NCBI RefSeq assembly: GCF_963169125.1
Contig: NC_084800.1
Location: 146,564,397-146,628,396 of the forward strand
Source: Humulus lupulus
Taxonomy: Eukaryota > Streptophyta > Magnoliopsida > Rosales > Cannabaceae
Direction of reading: 5' to 3'
Length of the DNA: 64,000 bases
Shown: positions 21,080-31,722 of the stretch, one piece after another
How positions within the stretch are numbered: position 1 is the first letter of the stretch
Layout: the number at the start of each line of letters is the position of its first letter
Translations under genes and position numbers: made by a program
Notes under the pieces: model-generated
Told to the model about the DNA's origin: nothing
Seen by the model: only the letters and a program-made list of their open reading frames with translations
Database searches by the model: none

Positions 21080-23429
21080 TGTAACGCCCTGGATAGCCAA
21101 GAACGTTACACTGTGTGTTTATAAAGGTGCAAGACTTGCTATTCAAGTCATTTAATTAGAAACATGTTACTGAAACTACAGTTGAACTAGGGTTAAAAGA
21201 TTTTGATCTCAAAAATTACATTTCTTATAATCAAACATTTTCTTTTACATGGGATCAGAGAAGTAGTAATTTATAAGACAGTTCACAAAATTTCAAAATT
21301 TAAAATACGTTTACTAGCACTCTAAGGCAAAACAAACAATTAGGCTTTTCTCGTCCTGTACCACTACTCGGTTGTACATTCAGCCTAAAAGCTCTCCATC
21401 TCAGGACTGGTCCAACTTGCCCTTGCCTTTACCTGCACCACGTAGCACCCGTGAGCCAAGGCCCAGCAAGAAAACACAATAACAGAGCATAATCATCAAG
21501 CAAACAACCAGATAACTCATACAGTATAAACATGTACTCAACAGTCCAAACATTCACGTTATTAGAGTATTCAGCATACCAAGCACATCAATTCATATCA
21601 ATAATCAATTCACATATGATTACCAGGGTCAACGACCTTAGGCCGCACCCTCTATTTATCCCACTGACTTCGGCCTGCTTAAATTGAGCTCAGTGAATAT
21701 TAAGATGTCCTCAGCTACCAGTGGCCGAGCCACGCCTTGTGCGCAAATATTGATTATAACACTCTTAGGCCGTTTATCACAGGTCCCATGGCATAATACC
21801 ATCTATGACATTATACAGATATAGGAAGCTCTTAGTCCCAACATAATCATATAACCGGGTGCAGTTTTCTTACCTTTAGCTTTCGATAGCTTTGTTCAAT
21901 TTGATCCTCAAGCACGATCCCGTCTGAGCCCTAGCATACACCTAGTCACGGTCATAAGTTAGAACCAACTCCAAACCTCAATTCCAAAACCTAGCCTCGG
22001 GACCAATCCCGAGCCCTCGAGAAGCCCTAATTCCACCAAATGGGGCTCCCTGGCAAAAATCCTAAGAAATAACCCAAAAACCCCTTTATGGGAACAGGGT
22101 AGCGCTAAAATGCCCTAAAGTGGGCGCTACATCGCTACAAATAGATCCATCAGGCTCCCAGATGCCCAAGCCTAGTGCTGTAGCGCCCTAAGGCTAGTGC
22201 TACAGTGCTAGTCAAAGCCAAACACTACCTAGATTTCTCCTCTTCGAATTTCCTCGAGCCAAACCTTTCCAAAACTCAATCAAACCTCAACCAAACTTCA
22301 AAAAAAGCCTCCCAGCATCCTTAACTCATCCCAAACAACCTAACCACCAATAATTCATTCACATGCACCCCAAAACACAAAGTTTACCATGACTGAATCT
22401 AGAGTTCAAAACTCAATAGAACCGAACTGAAATCACAGAATTTAAACCAGAGTTTCTTACCTTTGATGGAAGATCTCAGCCTCGGTTATCTTCCACACTT
22501 GCTTAGCCTTCACCTCCTCAATCCCTTAGGTTTAATTCCCTAGAATTCCCACAGAAACTCTGCTCAGAAAAACCAATTCAATACCAAACCAAGAACTGAA
22601 TATCAACCTCAAGACCTTACCTCAAATGATGAGTAACCTCTGCCAATTCCCCAAGACAAATCAAGGATGCTAGTGTTGAGTCCTAGTCTAAGCGTTCTTT
22701 GAACTTTAGCTCCAAATTTCCTCAGATTTGGTGAAGAGAAGCCCAAACAGTGCAAGAGAGAAAACCTCCTTCTTTTTCCCTCCTTTCCTTTTCCTTCTTT
22801 TCTTTCTTCAGACTTCCAACACTTTCTACACTATCCACTAAGGAAATAAAGCCAAAACAAAATTTATCTAATTCTAAACACCAAAAGACCATAATGCCCT
22901 CCCACTTATAACTAGGCTTTTAAACATCTTAAGGGCATTTTAGTCACTACACCCAATTCCCGCTAATTCCTCGAATGTCTCTAATATTTACCGCTTACTT
23001 CTCGACACCTAACGAGTCACCAATTATATTCCTCAATATCTAAATAGACTCTAATATATTCTCTAAATTCCTAGAAATACCCCCAGGCTCGCCCCGAGCC
23101 GGGTAAAAATCCCCGCCGTGACTTTTTCGCTGCACCGCTCACTAGGATCGCCTCGAGTCACAGATTACAAATATATCCACATAATAATGTGGTCCCAACA
23201 ATTTATCACGATTATTTACATTTATGCTCTCAACGGGCCCAAATTACGAATATGCCCTTCCAACCTAATCAGGGCCTACATGCATACTAATACACATAGT
23301 CATGCATCACAGATATCCAAATAATCATATAACATGCTTTTAATCATTAAATCACATATAATCCAGTTATGCCCTCCCAACACACTAATCAAGGCCCTTA
23401 AGCCTTAATAGTAAATTTGGGTCGTTACA
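21080..23429 (-). repeat. 3' LTR of B
   Basis: TGTAACGCCC to GGGTCGTTACA, 2350 bp. It has the GC-rich block at about 22085-22215, with repeated AGCGC and GGCGCTAC motifs. It matches 28401-30772. Confidence 0.92.
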
Positions 23430-23449
23430 ACTATCCCCTCCTAATCAGA

Positions 23450-23950
23450 ATTTCATCCTCGAAATTTACCTGAATAATTCGGGATATTGATCCCACATCA
23501 CTGTCTCAAGCTCCCAGGTCACCTCCTCGATGATACTATTCCTCCATAACACCTTAACAAGAGGAATCGTCTTATTCCGTAGTACTTTATCTTTTCGATC
23601 CAAAATCTGAACCGGTTGCTCCTCATAAACTAAATCTTTTTTCTATTCCAAGTCTTCATACCTCAACACATGTGTCGCATCTGAACGTACTTCCGGAGCA
23701 TAGAAACATGGAATACGTCATGGACTCCTGACAGTGATGGTGGAAAGGCTAACCTGTAAGCCACCTGACCGATCCTTTCTAGGATCTCGAAAGGTTCGAT
23801 GAACCAAGGGCTTAGCTTGCCCTTCTTTCTGAAACTCCTTACCCCGCGCAATGGTGAAACTTGGAGAAATACGTGGTCCCCAACCTGGAACTCCACGTCC
23901 CTACACTTGGGATCAGCGTAGCTTTTCTGTATGCTCTGTGAGGCGAGCAT
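23450..23950 (-). pseudogene. Element B integrase C-terminus and chromodomain
   Basis: From 23950: 'SYADPKCRDVEFQVGDHVFL' and '[21 protein letters not shown]' form the integrase C-terminal GPF/Y-like module (Pro-Phe kept), then '[17 protein letters not shown]'. Downstream, in another frame, the chromodomain is seen at about 23470-23590 with 'LVKVLWRN' and 'EEVTWELE'. In chromoviruses the domain targets integration to heterochromatin marked by histone H3 methylation, which fits this nested context. A stop (LE-stop-KKDL) and a frameshift separate the parts. Confidence 0.85.
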
Positions 23951-24867
23951 CCTAAATCGGATCTTCTCTATAGCTTCATTTGTCCTCTAAACCATATCTG
24001 GCCCTAAATACTTCCTCTCACCCATCACATCCCAATGAATGGGTGATCTACACTTCCTCCCATATAACATCTCGTAGGGAGCACTCCAATCGTTGATTGG
24101 TAACTATTATTATATGAAAATTCAATCAATGGGAGATACTTACTCCATGATCCCTCAAAGTTGATCACATGCACTCTGAGCATATCCTCCAACACCTGAA
24201 TCATCCTCTCAGACTGTCCATCAGTCTGAGGATGAAAGGCTGTGCTGAACTTCAACTGAGTTCCCATAGCCTTCTGCAAACTACCCCAAAACTTGGAGGT
24301 AAAGATAGGATCTCGGTCTGACACTATAGACTTAGGAACCCCATGGAGACGTACGATCTCCCTCACATACAACTCTGCATACTGATCCATAGTATATGTC
24401 GACCTCACTGGAAGAAAATGGGCTGACTTTGTGTATCTGTCCACTATCACCCACACCGAGTCATGAAGCCCTGCTATTCTAGGTAAACCTCCCACAAAAT
24501 CCATCGTAATATCCTCCCATTTCCACTCGGGAATACCCAAAGGCTGAAGCAACCCTGCCGGTCGCTGATGCTCAGCTTTCACCTGCTGACAGGTTAAACA
24601 TCTGGCTACGTACTCCACCACATTGTTCTTCATCCCCGGCCACCAATATAACGTCCGTAGATCCTGGTACATCTTCGTGGTACCCAGATGAAGTGAGTAT
24701 GACGTCGTATGTGACTCATCTAGTATCTCTCGTCTGATCCCCTCATCATCTGGAACACAAATTCGTCCCTGATATCGAAGCAAACCAACCTCAGAAATAG
24801 AATAGTTCTTAGCTATTCCCGCTAATACATTCTTTCTGACCTCCTGTAACTGAGCGTCTACCAATTA
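23951..24867 (-). pseudogene. Element B integrase core
   Basis: A 279-residue open stretch from 24864 holds an HHCC zinc finger (H52, H59, C89, C92) and a DDE core: D122 in 'MDFVGGLP' (about 24501), D183 in 'IVSDRDP' (about 24318) and E219 in 'DGQSERM' (about 24210). The D-35-E spacing is kept, so the catalytic triad looks intact. The upstream codon at 24865-24867 is TAA where D has Gln ('GQL'). The frame ends near 24025 in altered sequence ('YMGGSVDHP' for the usual 'EMLYGRRCRSP'), indicating a frameshift, and a TAG near 23990 replaces Gln. Confidence 0.88.
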
Positions 24868-25370
24868 CCCTTCTTTAATCTGCTCTAGCAAGGTTGAATG
24901 CAGAGTAATATTGGCCAATCGGCCCACCACCAATTCTATCCCTGCTCTAACCATCTCATCAGCTAACTCTCTCGAGATTTGGGTGGAACTATATAACTGA
25001 CGTTGGGCCTCTCCGGCTCAATGCATCCGCCACTACATTGGCTTTCCCCGGATGGTAAAGAATATCACAATCATAGTCTTTCACCAACTCTAGCCAACAT
25101 CTTTGCCTCATGTTCAGGTCCTTCTGGGTGAAAAAGTGCTTCAAGCTCTTATGATCAGTGTATATCTCGCACTTCTCTCCATATAGATAATGCCGCCAAT
25201 CCTTCAGTGCGAATACCACCGCTGCTAACTCCAGATCATGGGTAGGGTACCGCTGCTCGTACTCCTTCAGCTGTCGTGACACATAAGCTATGACCTTCTC
25301 GTTCTGCATCAACACACAGCCTAAACCCAATCGACGCATTGCAGTAAACTACAAACTTCCCTTCCCCCGA
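24868..25370 (-). pseudogene. Element B RNase H
   Basis: A 116-residue stretch from 25339 has '[20 protein letters not shown]', '[20 protein letters not shown]' and '[11 protein letters not shown]', which carry the RNase H Glu (LELAA) and Asp (YTDHK), ending in '[15 protein letters not shown]'. The first catalytic Asp of the family lies in 'YCDAS', here read in a different frame as 'YCNAS' (about 25350), so it is also changed. A frameshift near 25330 splits it from RT. Confidence 0.85.
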
Positions 25371-26182
25371 AGGAAGACTCAACACAGGCGCGATGATAAT
25401 TCGTCGCTTCAACTCTTGGAAACTGTTCTCACACTTGTCTGACCAGATAAACTTCAAATTCTTCCATGTCAATTCTGTCATCGGTGCCGCTATCTTTGAG
25501 AAGCCTTCCACAAACCGTCTGTAGTAACCTGCTAGACCAAGAAAACTCTGCATGTCTGAGGCGTTTCTTGGCCTCGGCCAATCCCTAACTGCCTCCACCT
25601 TAGATGGATCCACCTTAATCCCATCTGCATCAACAATATGTCCAAGGAATGTCACTTCTGGTAGCCAAAACTCACATTTCTTAAACTTGGCATACAACTG
25701 CTGCTCCCTCAACCTCTGTAGAACCTGTCGAAGATGAAACTCGTGCTCTGTCTCTGAACTGGAGTACACTAAGATGTCTTCGATGAAGACAATAACGAAC
25801 TGATCCAGAAAGTCCTTAAACACTCTCTTCATTAGATCCATAAAGGCTGCTGGGGCATTGGTCAAACCAAATGACATGACCAGAAACTCATAGTGCCCAT
25901 ACCTCGTTCAGAAGGCCGTCTTCGGTATGTCCTCGTCCTTGATCCTCAGCTGGTGATAACCAGATCGAAGATCAATCTTTGAGAAAACCGTCTTACCCTG
26001 CAGCTGATCAAACAAGTCGTCAATCCTTGGTAGGGATACTTATTCTTGACAGTCAACTTGTTCAATTCCCTGTAATTTATACACATCCTCAATGTCCCGT
26101 CCTTCTTCTTCACAAACAAAACTGGAGCACCCCATGGCGAGTAGCTAGGCCTGATGAACCTTAAATCTAGAAGCTCCTGTAG
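25371..26182 (-). pseudogene. Element B reverse transcriptase
   Basis: The 213-residue stretch from 25877 starts '[20 protein letters not shown]' and holds the catalytic box as '[13 protein letters not shown]', where the usual FIDD is FIED. The palm and thumb follow: '[20 protein letters not shown]', '[22 protein letters not shown]'. The finger part (25880-26182: 'FIRP', '[16 protein letters not shown]', 'YRELNKL') lies in other frames with a one-base loss near 26030. The stop that separates RT from protease is the TAG at 26180-26182 ('KI-stop-LQELL'). Confidence 0.87.
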
Positions 26183-28002
26183 CTATATCTTCATTTCCTT
26201 CAGTTCTGCCGGTGCCATCCTATACGGTGCCCTCGACACTGGCTCTGTCCCTGGCGCCAACTCAATAACAAACTGGATCTCCCTACGCGGCGGCAACCTA
26301 GGTAAGTCCTCAGGAAACACATCCAAAAATTCGCAAGCCAATCTGATCTCTTTCGGTCTTGTTGGTGAAACCCTGGTGGTATCCACCACACTAGCCTGAA
26401 AACCTATACACCCTCCTTGTAACATATCTCTGGCTCTACGCACCAATATCTTGGGTACGCGGGGTCCATGCATCTCTCCTACAAAGACAAAGGGATCCTC
26501 GCCCTCTGACTCAAAGTTCACCATCTTCTTCCTGCAGTCAATAGTAGCTCCATATCTAACTAACCAATCCATACCTAAAAGCATATCAAAGTCCTCCATA
26601 CTCAACTCAATCAAGTCTACTGACAATTCCCTACCATCAACCATTACTGGCAGTGCTCTAATCCACCTCCTAGAAACTACCAGTTCTCCTATAGGCAAAA
26701 TAGTCCCAAACCCTGAAGTACAATACTCACTAGGTCTACACAGTATATCAATCACCTTACTAAAAACAAACGAATGTGTAGCACCAGAGTCAATCAACAC
26801 AGTAAAAGGAGAGCCAGCGCTAGAAAGCTGACCTGTCACTACCGAGGGACTAGCCTCGGCCTCCGCCTGTGTCAGGGTGAACACTCGAGCTGGAGTCAAG
26901 CAATCCACCTTCCCTACATCTCCCTTCTTCACTGTCGGGCAATCTTTCTTGAGGTGTCCCACCACCCCGCACACATAACAAGCCTTAGCCCGACACTCGC
27001 CCGGATGGCGTTTTCTGCACCTTGTGCACTCAGGATAGGTCCTCCATGAATCACCGCCTCCCTGACGGCCACCCTGAGTACTCCGACCTCTCCTATCAGG
27101 ACCAGGAGCGGTCGAAGCATCAGGGGTCTTCCTCTTTAAATTACCGGGGCCTCCGCCCCTACCAGAACAAAAGTATGGAGGCACCGCCCTGCGGCCCTCC
27201 CGCCTTACCGCACTCTCCCTCCATATCTTATTCTCCGCTTCCTCAGCGGTAAGAGCCTTCTCTACAGCCTGGGCATAAGTTGTCCCTCCAGGAACTGTTG
27301 TAATCCTCACATCTTGGGCTATCATAGCATTAAGCCCTCTAATAAATCTGTCCTGCCTAGCTGCATCAGTAGGCACAAGGTCGGGTGTGAACTTCGCAAA
27401 TCTGTCAAACTTTAGGGAATATTCTATAACTGTCATGCTGCCCTGAACCAGCCCCACAAACTCATTTACGTTTGCTGCCCTGATGGCAACATTGTAGTAC
27501 TTCTGACTGAATAGGTCCTTGAACCCTTCCCAAGTTAAAGCAATTACATCTCTAGTCTGTGATGCCAATTCCCACCAGATTCGGGCATCCTCTCTCAGCA
27601 TATATGTGGCACAAGCCACTCTATCATGTCCCTCTATCCTCATAAAATCTAGGACAGTAGTAATCATGGTCATCCACTGTTCAGCCTTCAGTGGATCAGG
27701 TCCTCCCTCAAAGATCGGGGGTTGCTGCTTCCTGAATCGCTCATACAACAGCTCCCATTTGTTCCCAACCTCTATTGGCTTACAACTGGTACCACTGCAG
27801 ATGGCACAATAGGGGCAGCACTCCCTGATGGAGCCTGCTGTCATAGAATTCGAATCTGTTCATCTTGGCTCTGTAGCCGTGCTTGCATGTCTGCCATAAG
27901 TTGCTGCCAGTTCTCAGGGACTGGCAGAGGGGTCTGGCCCTGGTCATCATCTTTAATCTCAAACCTGATGTCGGCTAGTCGCGTAGATTTTCTTGGACGC
28001 AT
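26183..28002 (-). pseudogene. Element B Gag and protease
   Basis: The likely start is the ATG at 28002 ('MRPRKSTRLADI'), matched by C and D; a TGA at 27841-27843 and a frameshift near 27785 follow. The long open frame (27844-26183) holds the retrotransposon gag domain ('DRVACATYMLREDARIWWE', residues 74-92; 'FSQKYYNVAIRAANVNEF' near 112-129), a Gly/Arg-rich tract, a CCHC knuckle C289-C292-H297-C302 ('[14 protein letters not shown]') and the protease with '[11 protein letters not shown]' (D352) and '[15 protein letters not shown]'. Knuckle and protease are intact. Confidence 0.9.
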
Positions 28003-28400
28003 AATTATCAAAGTCAATCTGCAATCAACGACTTGGCGGTCAATCTATGATGACAGGGCAATAATCCTTCCATGATCCACTATTAGAACCCAGACATTCA
28101 CAAGCAATCAAAATATAACAATTTATCCAAGTATTCAAATATTTTCATTCACATGCATAGCAATGCTAATAAGCACGCCTCAATATCATCATGCAATAGT
28201 CAAGGGCCAAGCCCTATCAGTATCTCATGCTCCCTATTATTCAAGAAAATATCAACAGTCATATTCCATTCTAATTATTTAAACATATAATCATGTATAC
28301 ACATTTACCAAACCCTGAGTCGAGCTTGTCTTTCACAGCGAATGTACATGTCCAGCCAGTCTTCAGGAACCCTTAAACCTAGGATGCTCTGATACCAAGT
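28003..28400 (-). other. Element B 5' leader and primer-binding site
   Basis: This is the leader between the 5' LTR and gag. GCTCTGATACCA at 28386-28397 is the reverse complement of the initiator-Met primer site TGGTATCAGAGC and is a perfect match, unlike the decayed sites of A and F. Confidence 0.88.
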
Positions 28401-30772
28401 TGTAACGCCCTGGATAGCCAAGATCGTTACACTGTGTGTTTATAAAGGTGCAAGACTTGCTATTCAAGTCATTTAATTAGAAACGTGTTAGTGAAACTAC
28501 AGTTGAACTAGGGTTAAAAGATTTTGGTCTCAAAAATTACATTTCTTATAATCAAACATTTTCTTTTACATGGGATCCAGAAGTAGTAAAGTTATAAGAC
28601 AGTTCACAAAATTTCAAAATTCAAAATACGTTTAATAGCCACTCTAAGGCAAAACAGACAATTAGGCTTTTCTCGTCCTATACCACTCCTCGGCCGTGGC
28701 GGCCGATCAGCTGACTATGTACATTCAGCCCCAAAGCTCTTCATCTCAGGACTGGTCTAACTTGCCCTTGCCTTTACCTGCACCACGTAGCACCCGTGAG
28801 CCAAGGCCCAATAAGAAAACACAATAACAGAGCATAATCATCAAGCAAACAACCAGATAACTCATGCCATAAAAACATGTACTCAACAGTCCAAACATTC
28901 ATGTTATTCAAGTATTCAGCATACCAAGCACATCAATTCATATCAATAATCAATTCACATATGATAACCAGGGTCAACGCCCTTAGGCCGCACCCTCTAT
29001 TTATCCCACTAACTCCGGCCCGGTTAAACCGAGCTCAGTGAATATTAAGCTGTCCTCAGCTACCAGTGGCCGAGCTGCGCCCTGTGCGCAAATATTGATT
29101 ACGACTCTCTTAGGCTGTTTATCACATGTCCCATGGAATAACACCATCTATGACATTATACAGATATAGGGAGCTCTTAGTCCCAACATAATCATATAAC
29201 CGGGTGCAGTTTTCTTACCTTTAGCTTTCGATAGCTTTGTTCAATTCGATCCTCAAGCACGATCCCGTCTGAGCCTTAGCATACACCTAGTCACAGTCAT
29301 AAGTTAGAACCAACTCCAAACCTCAATTCCAAAACCTAGCCTCAGGACCAATCATGAGCCCTTAGGAAGCCCTAATTCCACCAAATGGGGTGGTGGAATC
29401 AAACCCCGAGCCCCTAGGAAAAAACCCAAAGAAATAACCCAAAAACCCCTTTCTGGGAACATGGTAGCGCTACAGTTCTACAAATAGAGCCATCAGGCTC
29501 CCAGACGCCCAAGCTTAGCGCTGTAGTGCCCTAAGGCTAGCGCTGCAGCACTAGTCATAGCCAAACACTACCCAGATTTCTCCTCTTCGAATTTCCTCGA
29601 GCCAAACATTTCCAAAACTCAATAAAACCTCAACCAAACTTCAAAAAAAGCCTCCCATTATCCTCAAATCATCCCAAACAACCTAACCACCAATAATTCA
29701 ATCACATGCACCCAAAAAAACAAAGTTCACCATGACTGAACCTAGAGCTCAAAACTCAATAGAACACAACTGAAATCACAGAATTTAAACCAGAGTTTCT
29801 TACCTTTGATGGATGAGCTCAGCCTTGGTTATCTTCGAGACTTACTTAGCCTTCACCTCCTCAAACCCTTAGGTTTAATTCCCTAGAATTCCCATAGAAA
29901 CTCTGCTCAGAAAAACCAATTCAATACCAAACCAAGAACTGAATATCAACCTCAAGACCTTACCTCAAACGATGAGTAACCTCTGCCAATTCCCCAAGAA
30001 AAATCAAGAATCCTAGTGTTGGGTCCTAGTCTAAGCCTTCTCTGAACTTTAGCTCCAAATTTCCTCAGATTTGGTGAAGAGAAGCCCAAACCGTACAAGA
30101 GAGAAAACCCCCTGCTTTTTCCCTCCTTTACTTTTCCTTCTTTTCTTTCTTTAGACTTCCAACACTTTCTACACTATCCACTAAGGAAATAAAGCCAAAA
30201 CTACATTTATCTGATTCTAAACACCTAAAGACTATAATGCCCTCCCATTTATAACTAGGCTTTTAAACATCTTAAGGGCATTTTAGTCACTACACCCAAT
30301 TCCCGCTAATTCCTCGAATGTCTCTAATATTTACCGCTTACTTCTCGACACCTAACTAGTCACCAATTATATTCCTCAATATCTAAATAGACTCCAATAT
30401 ATTCTCTAAATTCCCAGAAATACCCCCAGGCTTGCCCCGAGCCGGGTAAAAATCCCCGCCGTGACTTTTTCACTGCACCGCTCACTAGGATCGCCTCGAG
30501 TCACAGATTACAAATATATCCACATAATAATGTGGTCTCAACAATTTGTCACGGTTATTTACATTTATGCCCTCAACGGGCCAAAATTATGAATATGCCC
30601 TTCTAACCTAATCAGGGCCTACATGCATACTAATACACATAATCATGCATCACAGATATCCAAATAATCATATAACATGATTTTAATCATTAAACAACAT
30701 ATAATCCAGTTATGCCCTCCCGACACACTAATCAAGGCCCTTAAGCCTTAATAGTAAATTTGGGTTGTTATA
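28401..30772 (-). repeat. 5' LTR of B
   Basis: TGTAACGCCC to GGGTTGTTATA (the terminal CA has become TA), 2372 bp. The GC-rich block is at about 29460-29560. Confidence 0.92.
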
Positions 30773-30880
30773 GCTGGGATCGGCAAAAGCCAGGAGAAGC
30801 AAGGTCCGAGAGCAGCAAGAGCTGGGATTGGCGAAAGTCGGGAGAGGCAAGAGCCGAGAATGGCAAGGGATCGGGAACGG
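30773..30880 (+). repeat. 16-bp minisatellite in LTR of A, right part
   Basis: Continues the array from 21079. The first five bases are the B target duplication GCTGG; units such as GAGCAGCAAGAGCTGG, GATTGGCGAAAGTCGG and GAGAGGCAAGAGCCGA follow. Confidence 0.88.
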
Positions 30881-31722
30881 TGTTGAGCACGTGGAGTGCA
30901 AAGCTGGGATCGGGAAGGGGCCTGGAACGACATTGATCACATGGAGTGCAAGCCGTTTGGGCGAGACCCTCCTAGGATGTTGGAGTCATCCTCTCGGTAA
31001 AGACTGTGAACCCAGGGCCTGGTAAAGTGCCTGGGACGACATGGACGCTATGTGTTTAGCTTATTGGTTGCTTTGTAATATGCTTTTGTAGTATTGATCT
31101 GCTGTTTGAATATACTGTTGTATTATTATGTTGTCGTGTTATAGTGCTAATGTGTGATTGCATTACTGTACTATTAGACTGTAATGCCATTGTGCTTTTG
31201 AGCTGGTCTAGATGCTGTATTGTTGAGCATGATAGTAGGATCTGGTATATGTTTGTTGCTCTGATTGAATATGAGTTGTTGAGATATATTTTTATTGCAT
31301 ATTGTGCTTGAAGTTCTCTTGTTGGGCCTCGGCTCATGAGTGCTCTGTGGTGCAGGTAAGAGCAAGGGAGCTGGATCTTACAACCATGAGTTGGAGGGCA
31401 TGGAGTGGTGTGTACATGTTTGACCTACCTGGCCACCACGGCTGGGGTTATTTTAAGGAACACATGGTAAATGTTCGGTTTTGTCGCTTAGGTCGACTGT
31501 GTTGTACCTTTGGATTGTATATGTGTTTCAAAACAGTATTTTGGGATCCCAATGTAATATTTTTACAAATTTCAATGAAAGGCCAACTTTTATACTTAGT
31601 GTTTATTAAATGAGTCTTTATTTTTATCCAAACACACTTTTTAAATCTTAAACCTCGATTAGCGAGCTAATGGCACATTTATAAATTACTTGGTAACGAC
31701 TCTAAGAAATTAGGGCGTTACA
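30778..31722 (+). repeat. 5' LTR of A, right part
   Basis: The continuation of the A LTR after B, ending TAGGGCGTTACA. Together with 19508-21079 it makes 2517 bp, about 580 bp longer than the 3' LTR. Confidence 0.88.

Larger units (their letters stand above)
21080..30772 (-). mobile_element. Ty3/gypsy chromovirus element B (Tekay/Del-like)
   Basis: Complete in structure on the minus strand: 3' LTR 21080-23429, gag-pol 28002 down to about 23450, primer site 28386-28397, 5' LTR 28401-30772. The duplication GCTGG (21075-21079 and 30773-30777) is exact. The purine tract lies at 23430-23447 (reverse of ACTATCCCCTCCT). Over the first 140 bp the two LTRs differ at four sites. Domain order is Gag with CCHC knuckle, protease, RT, RNase H, integrase, chromodomain. 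The gag-protease frame is open for 553 codons, but stops and frameshifts elsewhere make it non-autonomous. Confidence 0.93.

Noticed and set aside
23450..28002. Endogenous pararetrovirus or retrovirus with envelope
   Set aside because: There are no movement-protein, coat or envelope-like sequences; domain order and chromodomain place the element in Ty3/gypsy chromoviruses.
27722..28075. Plus-strand open frames across the gag regions of B and C
   Set aside because: They are antisense shadows of the minus-strand gag-protease frames and match no family.
31302..31613. 103-codon open frame in the 5' LTR of A
   Set aside because: It lies in the conserved LTR 3' part with no domain and is not kept open in the 3' LTR copy.
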